Source: Cardinalis cardinalis
Lineage: Eukaryota > Chordata > Aves > Passeriformes > Cardinalidae
Direction of reading: 5' to 3'
Assembly: GCA_014549065.1 (NCBI GenBank)
Contig: JACDOX010000003.1
Location: forward strand, 15,875,877 to 15,939,876
DNA: 64,000 nucleotides
Positions 38,701 through 50,700 of this stretch are shown here, piece after piece. Made by a program: the position numbers and the translations under genes. Under the pieces are notes generated by a model that made no database searches, had not been told where the DNA came from, and saw only the letters and a program-made list of their open reading frames with translations. Position 1 is the first letter of the stretch; each line of letters starts with the position of its first letter.

Positions 38701-41700
38701 TTTGTGAACAATACTGTTGAAAATCATGGGAAGAAGTCGTGCACAGACTGGACCAGAAGGTGTCCTACCCTCCACAAATGGAAAATCCTCTTTAGTTCCT
38801 TGTGAGTTGATTCCAAGAAAAGGTAAGGCCTCGCTGGCCAGTTTTTATCTATTGGTGATAAAGAAGGCATCTTATTCTTCATTTCCAAGAAGTATTTTTG
38901 CATCTGTGATAAAATTGAAGCAAGATGTTTTATTAATGTTCGAATATCAGAGTTATTGGAAGTTCGCAAGGAAAAGCAGATGCTCTGTGATTAAAAAGCA
39001 CAGTTACCAAACTGCAACTCTCAGCTCTCATAAACCACAATATGGATTTTTAAAGCCAGGTATATTGAGAAATGCAGATTTAGGTATCACAGAAGTGTGG
39101 CAAATACTTAGTACCATTCTTATACCTCCAAACATTATCCCTATCCCTTCTTTACAATATCAGAATACTAATTTGTCACTTTCCCACGTGCTTGGACATT
39201 TCCTTACAAAGACTATCATAACACAACAGCTACATTTNATAGAAAATAAAAACTTAAAACACAGGAAATATACATGTACTTTGTACAGATATATACATAC
39301 AATTCTCTGAAGGGTAAATTCATAAATTTTTCTTCCAGCATTGGCTCTGAAGAATTTCCTGTATTCTCTACGGACCTGGAAAGTTAAACAAACCCTCAAA
39401 ATGAATATAAAGAATGCATTTGTTTGCACAGGTACTTTTTTAACAAGCTCTATGGTAGAAAACATTAAAACAAGCATACATACATGCAAAGGGTTCCCTG
39501 AAATAGGAACATCACCTGGTCACACTTAAATTATATGAAGCAGACCATGGATCACGATGTCTGAAAGATACCTCAGCTGACCTGAGTGCAATTATTTGCA
39601 AACTTATCAAGGAATTTGAAATGCTTCCCTCCAAAAAGGCAAATTATTCAAATATTGTCGAATTCACAGCATGAATCTATTTTCAATAGGCTTTTGCATA
39701 AAGCTGGACTGGAAAAAGTGAGGCATCACCAGTGGTGATACAATTTTCTTGTGTCTGAAGTGACACTTATNTGATGTTAATTACAGAGTTAACTGGTGAA
39801 TTTTTCAGATTTTTCTCCTTTAAAATTCTTAATACACAGAGTTTGCTATAATAAAAAGGGTTTGTTTTTTCTTTCAGAGCAGACTNCTGCATGAGAAAAT
39901 TCTTTTCACACACAAGCAGTCTTCATTCCAAAAGAAAAATGGGATTTTGGTGCTTGGTAAGAGCAGAGAATCAACACAAAGGTTGCTTAATATCAGCAAG
40001 CTTGATATTTGCTCCCAAAATTTATTTGAAAATCAATAANTTTTTTTAAAAAATGAAAAAAGTAATCATCATAACAATTTTTGCAGGTGATATTAATTTT
40101 TAATGCATACTTGGAAGTGAAAGGTTTAGAGTACTTGTTTTGCCTTTTGTATTTTATCAGTGCTAATTAGCATAGACCAAAATTCAGAAAAGGCAATTAG
40201 GGAGAGCCCAACTGGTTTGCAGTTNTATGTGACACCCAGGCTCACCTCAAGTCAGCTGAAACATCCCTCAAATTTTTTTGCAAACTCTGGCACAGTCTGC
40301 AAAACACCTGTTATGGGTTTTGGGCAAAACCCAGGGAAAACATCGTGGCTTTGCAGAATTTACCCCAGAGCAAAATTTAGTGGTTTTTAGCTAACTCACT
40401 AAGTGTTGCTGGCTTCTCTGTAACCAGAATATAAAGGAAAACCCATAGCATAAAATCCCCTTCAATTTACAGAAAAAATTCATGCATTTTAAGATAAACC
40501 AGCATTTGGAAAGCAAGAATCTGTCACCATTTGTGGACAAATACACCCACAGGTAAGCAGATTTTNCTTAATTACACATTAAGATGCACCAACAAAACTG
40601 GCAGCATTCAGCTATCATCATCCATGCAAATTCAGTGCATATTTTTTTCCTCATCACTTTATGAGAAAAAAAATATCAGAGTTCTTATTCACTCTTTTTC
40701 TGCAAGGCTTAGTGCTCTATAATTAGAGTACATCCTTTATTAATTATTCAGGGATGGTAATTAACACACTCAAAGCCACTCCAACCACAATCATCCCAAA
40801 TCTCACCATAGATTCTCCTTAATGATCTTGCTTTATATTATTCTTTGCGAGCTGCAAGGTGTGCAAATTAATTTGGAAGAAAGGGACTAATAGACACCCA
40901 CGCATCCTATTGGTGCTGCAGGGAAGCTGCAAAGCAAGCACTGAGAAATGCAAGCTGCTCCAGAAAAGCCTAAATCCGGAAAGTACCACAAATGCTATTA
41001 AAATCTACTTGGCATACAATTAAAAAAAAAAAAAACAACAAAACAAACTAAAACAAAATCCTCACAACTTATTGGTTTAATCTTCATTGTTTTTATCAAC
41101 TTTAATTCTTCAGCCTTGCAAGTCATGGGTGAAAACACTTTGCCTTCAAACTGCCTGTGGTAACAGTGATATATTGGAATGACAGACTTCAGTCTTATTC
41201 AGAAAAATCCATGTATTTCAGGTGAGATGGAAATTGGAAATGTAGCTTACACTATTTAACAAACTCACTGAAAGCCACAGACTGCAGAAATGTATTCCTG
41301 CTGTAATGTGCCTTAAAGGTTTTGGAGTCATCAGCTTGCATTTAAATGCTGCTGTTTGATATAAAACGGCCTCTAAGGTCTCAGGAGGGACATATCCTTG
41401 TTTTAAAATCATAAAANCAGACCTACTTTGGCAGTAGTACCTAAAGTGTGATTCTGATCTGCAGAATGACTTAAAATGGCTCCTTTGTATTTTCCAGCTC
41501 TGGTTTCCATGTATGTACTGCAATGGATTTTTTTTTTTAATAAAACGAACATGTATTATATATAATTATATGTTTTCTAACTATTTTTCCCATTTCATCA
41601 CTGTCAGGATAAGTACAAGAATACGAGACCTGAACTGTACTNTGCATTGTCAAGTGAATTGTTCCTTTCATACCCCTGTAGTCTAAAATATCCCTATTAG

Positions 41701-44700
41701 CAGAAGTCACTCCCAGCCAAACCAAACAGATTCAGATTTCTGCAGTTCTTCAGGACTGCATCTGTAAAACTGTGTTATGTAAATCATTTGGGCACAGACC
41801 TGAAACATCTGAAGATGCCATTTTCATAGTCTATTTACAGAGCAGAACTACATTTTTCCAGATTACAGATGTGTTTTCTTTTGCCAACCAGTCCTTGAAA
41901 GCAAGGGATGGAAAACAAAACACTTTTGTGCATCTCAGTTTTTCTAGGAATCCGTGGCTGTCACAAGCCACAGGTAATGCAATGCCAGGCCCCAAAAAGG
42001 CTGCTGGATGCAACAGGACATGACCACTGGCTTTACACCCTGCCCTCCTCAACACTGGGATCAGGGGTCTACTGTGAGCAGCAGTGAGAGTCAGACACTT
42101 CCACCCTACTTCCCATTCTAACAAGCAGAGGTCACAACAAGAAAATACATCCTTGTAATCTTTCCAGATAGGACCTTTGCCAAGGTAGGTCAGTTTTTAA
42201 AGTCAACAACTGTAATAGAGTCCCTTTTATCTGACTTTTGTCTTCCTGTGATTGCTGACAAAAATCCCCCAATGCCTCAACGGTGCTGTAAGTGAGGCAA
42301 GTGAGGCAATCTCAGCTTATGACTTTTTCAGCCAAGTCCATGACAAAATTAAACAATGTGTAAAAAAACCACCCCTTCTAGTGAGCCCACACGACTGCTT
42401 GTTTATTAAGTGTTAGTAAGGTGTGCCACGCTCCATTGAGTTGACGTTGACAGATGGGAGTGTTGGAGAAAGTACCTTCAGTCCAAGCCAGTAAGCCCAA
42501 ATGACTGCCACAGCATGCTTACGCCTAGCCTCCTCCTTCAAGCGTTTCAACTCCCTCCGAGCCTAAAAGGTTCAGAGAGTGAACAAGAGAGACAGCCGGG
42601 AGCAGCCAGCGCCAACGCCGCTCCCACACCCGGCAGGGGAGGGATGCAGGAGCAGCGCTCGACCTCGGGNGCCCAACGCACCACGGGAGCCGGTGCGGAG
42701 CCACGGAGAAGCTCCAAANGCCTCCACTGCTGCTGACGTGGCATGCACAGGTGGGAATTTTGTTATTCAGCCCTGTTATTTATTCACTGTCAGCCCTTCC
42801 TCCTGCTCTTCTGTGCACGCCTCCCATGAGTTGATTCTGATGGGAGGGCTTTGCCTGCAGTTTCACGATCAAAGTGATGCACGTGAAAATCAAGACTTAG
42901 TAAAATATCACTATCTAGTCGCTTCTTCCACTGGCAAGTGCCTGGGCAGGACAGAATCAGCTCTGAAACTATGTGTCATGGTGACTTCCAGCATTGTAAT
43001 GAGGGCNTTTATCCTGGAGGTTATTTTTCATTTTGATCTTTATGTATTAAAAAAAAATAAATCATCTCCAGTCATGTTAAAATCTCCATGTTAAAATGAT
43101 GTCTGTCTGTGGAATTAGGGGTAAAGCCATCAAACCTAGAGCATTCCTCATGTACAAATAGATAGGCACCTTCCTACCTTTTATCAATCATTCCATTTTA
43201 GGAAAGCAATTTGAGGCATGCNTGGGCAACTTAACAGAATGTCACATTTTAGGAAATACCAGCACATTTTTTGTTCAGTTATCTGATGAAAACACTCAAG
43301 GAAGAGTTCCAGTATTACAGGCTCAGTCAGAGCAGCTCTAGCCGTGTATCTGCACGTGTCAAGCTGTAAGTTATCAGACCTGTGCAGCAGCAGTTCCAGC
43401 CTGTGCCAGTAATGCTCTTCTGGTGCAGCTGGNAAGGTTAACGTGCAGTAGATGTAGACTCAGAGATTATGCTTTCACTCATCTGCTTGGCAGAAAAGCT
43501 CCTACTGCACAGCAATGTAAAAGCAAGAGCTATGCAAAGCTAAGTATTTGTCTACCTTGTGAAAAAGAAGGAAACTGAGTACTTGAGGCTCACTCTTGTT
43601 TCATTTTTGTTTGTTTATGGGGTTTTTTTGGTAAAAAAAAACCATTAACATCATTCTGATGATGACTTTTAAAAATTTTTGTTCTAAATATTCCCCCAGT
43701 GAAAGATAAAAGATCACATCAATAAAAAGTTGTCTTTCTTATCAGAAACTGTAATTATTTTTCTAATCTTAATTCAATTTAGATTACTATCTTTATATTC
43801 ATATATATTATTATATTTAGATTATTTATAGTTAAGGAATAAGGAGACAATTCTTCACTAAATTCCTGTGAGCCAGTTGATAAGAATAACTATTAAAGTA
43901 TCTTAAAAATTATCCAAATCTACTAAGCATTTAAATGAGAAACTTTAACATGGTTAACAGAATTGCATCCACTGGATGTATCTTTTAATTCAAAGACTAT
44001 CTTAAAACTATGAAAACAAATATCTCTTCTGTAGTACTGAGCAATATTTTGGTGAAAGGAACTCTGGTTAAAAACAAAATAAATTCTCAATGTATTCTGC
44101 TTAATCAAATGTAGAGGAAACTGTGTTTCTGTCAAATTACACTGTTACCTAAATATCAAGCTAGAGCTGAAAAGTTCCAAAGGCTCCCTAGTATTAAGAA
44201 AGTTCTGTACATGTTTGTTTGGATTNCCAGGGCTGCCATTTTGCTGGAAATGTAATAGATTTATACCAAAATAGCAAAGGTCAAACACACCATTATACTC
44301 CAGATGTAATTTGAGCACATTTCTCCATCCAGTTGGCAAGGTGTTCTAACAACACACCCACAACCATAAATAACAATCAAAAAATGTTTTAAATNTCATG
44401 TATTTATGGTTTTCAACTAAATTAGGAATTTATTAATTGAAACCAATATGTTTTTGACCTCAAGTGAACAGCATTTCAAATGTTCAGATAACCCGCAACT
44501 ACAGGCTGGGGATTAGCAAGAATCTTTCAGTGGGACTTTGCTTCTGAAAACAAACTGCTGATGCTGAAATTCCTGGGATTTTTCTAGAGCTGTAAGTTCA
44601 GAATTGCAAACTAACATCATTTTCTGCTAAAAGATCAGCTCATAAAATTTTGCTTTACTTGTGGCCATTGAATTTTTTTTTACAGGTTCAAATCACAGCC

Positions 44701-47700
44701 AGAGAATCAATTAAACCAATCATAACTAGAATTTAATGAAACTTCATAATGTTGGTTCGAACTTGTAGATGAAGACTGCTCAGGGTACAGATTATAATAA
44801 GTGGTGAAAATCTCAATTGGATCACTAATACAGTGTCACTGAAAGCACTTGTTCGGGGCATGGGGAGGAACACGGCAAAAAACCCCAACCTCCTCTCCCC
44901 CCACAAACCACACTTTGCATATTTACATGTAGTTAAATGCATTTCCTAATTTGAGATTACTGCAGTCCAGTCATTTTTAATTTAGTCTAATGGCTTGTTA
45001 GTGCAAATCTGTACTTGGTTGCCATGCAAAGTATTTCCTACTCTACAAAAAACTGGCAAACACNATGCTATCAGATTTATTAGGTGTGGCATGAATGGAG
45101 ATGGAAGGAATCGATGATCATGCTCTATTATTTAAGAGTGAATTGTATTAGTCATTAATTCTCACTATGAAATAGTGATTAAATGCTGATGTTGTTGAGC
45201 AATGAAGGGGGGACATGTGATATGTGCATGAAGTACCTTATATCCAAGCCAGAAAGCCCAAATAACAGCAATAGCATGTTTATTTCTAGNCTCGTCTTTC
45301 AGTCGTCTCAGTTCCCTTCGTGCCTGTGATGCATTTGAAAAGGGGATATAGAAAAGCTTAGGAAAGAAAAGGTTACTGCAAGTTCCCATAGGTGCAAGAA
45401 AGAAAGCAAGTAACCAGTCACTACAAACAGCAAAAATTAAAGCGTGTCCCAGCTTCCCAGACTGCACCAGCTACGACATGTTAGCAGCAAAGAGAAACCA
45501 AAAAAAAAACCAGTTTAAGCAGTCAAAGCAGTTTAAGGCACTGACAGTATTCCCAGATAACTATCCTGAGGGATATCCTTCTTCATTCCATGTAGGGACA
45601 CACAGCTGAACAGTTTGTAGCCATTTCCTTACCTGGGTACCATGCCAGTAAGCAGCAATTACTGTGGCAGCCTCATTACAANGCTTCAGATGCTTCAGCT
45701 CCCGAAGAAGTTTCCGAGCCTGCAAACNATTTAAAATNTTCTTTTTAACNAACTAGCTTTTCATATTTTTGAAGTAGGGCACTGCAACTTGTAAATCTAG
45801 GCAAAACCAAAAAAACACTGCCTCCAAATCCCCAAGCAAATACATTCACAAATGCTGCCCAGCCTAAAATTTGCTGCTCCAGGGAGGATTCTATGCTGCA
45901 AGGCTGGGACTGGCAGGTTAGGGGATCTTAGTTCAATGCTCAGTGTTCTCCCAGATTTGCTGCATTACCTGGGATACCTATATGTCTGTTTGCACAATGG
46001 CAACAATATTTTTTTCTCCATACAGTAAATGTCTAATCCATTTAGAGTGTAATAAAGAATAAATCCCAAGTAAATTGCTTGGCTTTAGGTCACACTAAAG
46101 GCTGCTGTCATACCAGACTTTCATGCACAATGCTACTGCAAAAGAGCTTGTTCTCCAANGGCAAACAGAAAACCATAACTTGAGATGATGCTTTTTAACC
46201 CAGTTTTCTTCAAATAAAGCTCGTGGGAAAAGACAGCACATTGATAGTTAGACTGAAAGGATATTTTTAACTCATTTAAAAAAACCATAAAGACAAAGTA
46301 AAAAGCCAGAGAAACAGCAACACCAAATCACGTTACCTTATTGCTGGCAAGCTTTAAAGCCATCTGGACAGGAGAGACTATTTACACCAATAGCTACTAA
46401 CTGCAGCCCCTTCCTTCTCTGTCTGACAGAAAGCAAACTGACTCCAGAACTAAAGACAGTTCTCTNTTTCTAACTAGAAGGGAAAGTCACCTTTAGCAGG
46501 GTGAAGAAAGGTTAATAAGAAAATAGAGGACTCCAGGGTTGCTTTTTCTGAAGATGGACAGCAGTAGTAGCTTTGAGCATCGTGGCTGCTTTCATGTAAG
46601 TTGTTAATCTCATTTTTACCTCCTATTAAAGCATCATTCCTTAAATATCTACTAGGATCCATGATTATCCCTTCACAAAATACAAACCTCTCAGAGAAGA
46701 ACTGAATTGTGGCAAACTGAAGCAGAGAACAAGCCCACAGCAATAAACTACTTTCTCAACACAAGTACACTTTCTCTCCTCCACTAAGCAGAAAGANGAG
46801 AATTGATGATTTAACCCAAGTAACAATTTGTCCAGGCAACCCAAACTCTTTATTTTAATCCTGCTTTCAATTTGATTCATTCTTTGAGAATCCTGTTAAG
46901 CACAAAATAACTGCCAACCACAACTTGTTTCTTCCAAGTCAGACCTGCGCTACAGTTCTCCTAAGGCCAGTGGCAGAGCCCCAGAGCATCCTTCTCTGGA
47001 GCTGCTGGCCCTCTCAATTCCTTGGCAGAAGATGCCTCAAGGATAACCCAGTGGTTTAGTGTGGTCCCAGCATCCCCCTTGCACTGTTTGCAGGGATTTA
47101 TAGCCCAGGCAGCACATGCAGGTATCCTGAACTCCCCTCTTCTACAGCAAACACGAGTGTTTAACAATGGCACAGCCACAGCTCCAAGGAGAGAAGGTGT
47201 GACAGGCAGGAGGCTCAGTGCACTTGGAAAGTGTTTTCTGACCTGCTCCTTACCTCTCCAAACAGAGACAGCTGCAGTAACAGGAAACTCACCTTCCACC
47301 CTCTGATGTACGACTGTACTGTGATAGCCGAACTCTTTATCTTCTGGTATTTTTTTTGTTGCTGTGTTGGAAATANGTATGTGATGTTTAGAATAGAATA
47401 TTATGTCTGTTAAACACTGCATAATAAACCTTTCATCACTAACATTTGACAATATGCTTGAGGAGACAAACACTAAATGTAAAAAGTGAACAATTTCTGA
47501 CTGAGCAGATCAGAGTGTAGATTCTGTGTTCAACTCGAGGGGAAACAAAGCACATCAACAATGCTGCATGGACAATGTCACTCTGTTTACAGAAACACNA
47601 AGTTCATGGTCAGCAGCACAATTGCACATTAAATGCTAACAGTAAGAGCTTTATTTGTCTTTCCCACCACCAGAGTAGCATACAAACTGTCACACATACT

Positions 47701-50700
47701 CAGGTTTGTAGGCTAAGCTTTTTACCACCTTTTCATAAGACATGTGCTGTTCCTATTACCCACAGTGCCTTTATCATGACTGATGATAACTTAGAAAGAG
47801 GAAAAAAAACAAAAGCAAGGATTTCTGAATGAGATGCTGGAGTACTATTGAAGTATGCCAGGCTGAGCACTAAATTTCTGGACAGCTGAGCATTTTCCTT
47901 CTAAAAAGCTCAGCTCTCCAGTAGCCCAGTGTTCAGTATAATACTAAATTGACAGACTTTGCAGCAGGGCTTTTAGACTTGACATTCAGCCCACTCAGTG
48001 ACAGTGAAAATCTCTGTGAGCAAGCTGGGAGGGTCCCCTCTGGGCCACCTCCATGCCACAGCTGCTGTCTGTCAGGCCTGCAATGCAACAGACAGACAAG
48101 TGCCTGCAGATCCTTGAGTCAAGCCTCCAGCACAAGGAGCTACTCAAAAAAGCTTTATTCACTCCAAGGACTTCCCATGAAACCTTCCAAAGCACAGTGC
48201 CTACCAGTCATGTTGGGTTAGGAGAACAGTGCCTTCCATCCACGTGAAGAGGCTGAGGAAACATCTCTATCATCATCAATAAAACAACTGCTGCCATGTT
48301 TCACCAGTGACCCAATCACAGTTAAGNAATCAGCAGTTCTTGGTCATTTCTTTGTTTTCATTTCTTTATATTTAAAGCTGTGCCAATCTAGCTGCTGTAA
48401 GTCCATTTAAANTCATTAAGATTGTGTGAGATCACAATGAAGCCATATGGGCACAATGCAATTCTGTAATGATGCTGTTTGTAGGAACAGGGCTTTCAGT
48501 CACACAAAGGCAGAGAGAAGAGAGTTTACAGTCAAGAAGTATGCTTCAGTCATACTTTTTCCAAATGATCTACACTTCCCTCTAAATAGCCAAGAGAAGT
48601 GAACCAAACACTGATGGCTTTCAAGAGGAAAACCAGAAGTGCCTGTCAACTGAAAAACTGGGATTTGTCAACTCTGCCACTTGCAGTTTAAGAAGACTTT
48701 CTTTCAGTGTTTCATCAAGGTTTCTGATANGCTTGTGCTGTTCTCTAGCAACAACAAAATGTAGCTCAGAAGTTCAAGAGCGGCTTTAAAAACAAATAAA
48801 TCTTTTTTATTAGTCAGTAGGTCAGTATTATTTANTAACTGCCAAGAAAACATTAAAGACTCATGTATTAGTGCTGTTAAGTTTGTGGCACAGGACACCC
48901 AGTCCACATGTAGAGCTGAAACTGCTTTGGGATGAACTGTATAAATAATGATACCAAATTACAAGTCTTAGGAGTTACAATTAAAATAAACCCCTACAGG
49001 CAGCATTTTTGAGTCTAAGGCAAGTGTTCCAAATAAGGCAAAACCACAAAAAGGCTTAGGAATGACTGAATTCCACAGAACTGCACATGTATATTACTGA
49101 ACANTTTTTACATATTAACCATATGTTTTGAGAGCGCTGTAAGTGCTGGGAAGCACAGCATTTCAGCTGAATGAAAAAGACTCNTCCCAGTTGAGCCAGA
49201 GAATCCTGCTCTCCCAGAGTGAAAGGACTCTGGTGAGTTTTTTAATGTTTTAAAAACCAGCACAGTGTAAGCACTTAACAGTANTCTATACAAACAAAAT
49301 TTTCTTTATTCCCCCTATTGGTACATAAGTATTAACATAAAATTGAATTCTTTCAACAGCTTTCTGTGCATATTNAGGAAAAATATCCCATGAAGGTTAT
49401 GTGCATTAAACAGTGAAGAGAACCCCCCTCCATGTAGTAAGGATGGTATCTTACTGAGTATCTCCTGTACCAGGAAGCGATCACAACCTGGCATTTTTTC
49501 ATCAGCAAGAAGTGAGTACGGCACTTCCAACCTCTGTAAATCTTCCCAATCAGAGTGGCCAAGTCCTCCAGACGCTGCTTTCTCAGGTCTTCTAGCTTGA
49601 AGAGCTGGGTGTGNGGGTTTGCAGGGTTTTGTTTGACATTGGAAGAAAAACAGCAGGAGAGAGGAGACAAGGAAAAAAAAACCATAAGCACAGCTCTTGT
49701 AAGAGAAATCTCCTCCTTACTCAAGTTCCCCCTCAGTCACACATTGTTTTATTCATCTCCAGAGCTACAGGCAGGTACACCAGCAAGATTTGTGGCAGAT
49801 ACAATGTCACAAGTCACTGCTCGAAAATGATATTAAATTAAGGCTGACAGCTATTGTAGAATCTCGATTCACATTGATTTAATGGGCCTAACATTAAAAA
49901 ATCACTTTTTTTATGCTATGGTCGTAGCAATACATCAAAGCACTGCATGGAGAAAAATCTGTAGGAAGCAGGTAGTGAGTGAATGATGCTGTCCTCATGA
50001 GAGAGGGCTTGATTTTGCAGAAGGCATTTTTCACTTACTGTTCTTGGGTTGCGGATGAATATCTTTGATCTACCAAATGAAAATTCCTCTTCAGGGATTC
50101 TCAATTCATTAAACAGCACNTCTACTCCAGCCCTAAGAAGGAGCAAATGAGCTTAACAAACATGACCTCCAGCTCTAAAATGCCTTAGTTTACATATTCA
50201 CAGCTTAATTTATGTAAGGTATATGAAAGCATATTTTAAACTTTTAAATACTGCTTGACATAAGAAGATTGAAAACCTAACTCATTTACTCAGTAGCTTA
50301 TTCCGCTAAAGGCAAGAATAATCACTGTAAAGATTCGGAATAATTTGATGAAAAAAAGAGAAAATTTTATTTTACAGCATCAGCAGCAGCCTATTTTTTC
50401 CTCTTACGTCTATAATTATTTTACTTAAAAACAGAAGAAAGGAAAAAGGAAGGCTTCACACTAATGTCAGAATGTGAAACAAAGACTGACAAGTTTGACA
50501 AATGCCAGTGTTCCATTCTCATCAAATGCATTTATGAACACCAAGAGAAAAAAGGGAAGTGGAACTGTGCAGATCTTTGTGATGATTATTGCAATGCTAT
50601 TGCTACCAATACTGCACTGCCACCATTGTCTTGATAACCTAAAGACTTGTATTGTACCTAAAAGATGTTAATCAATTATGAAAGATATTTAAATCTTGCT

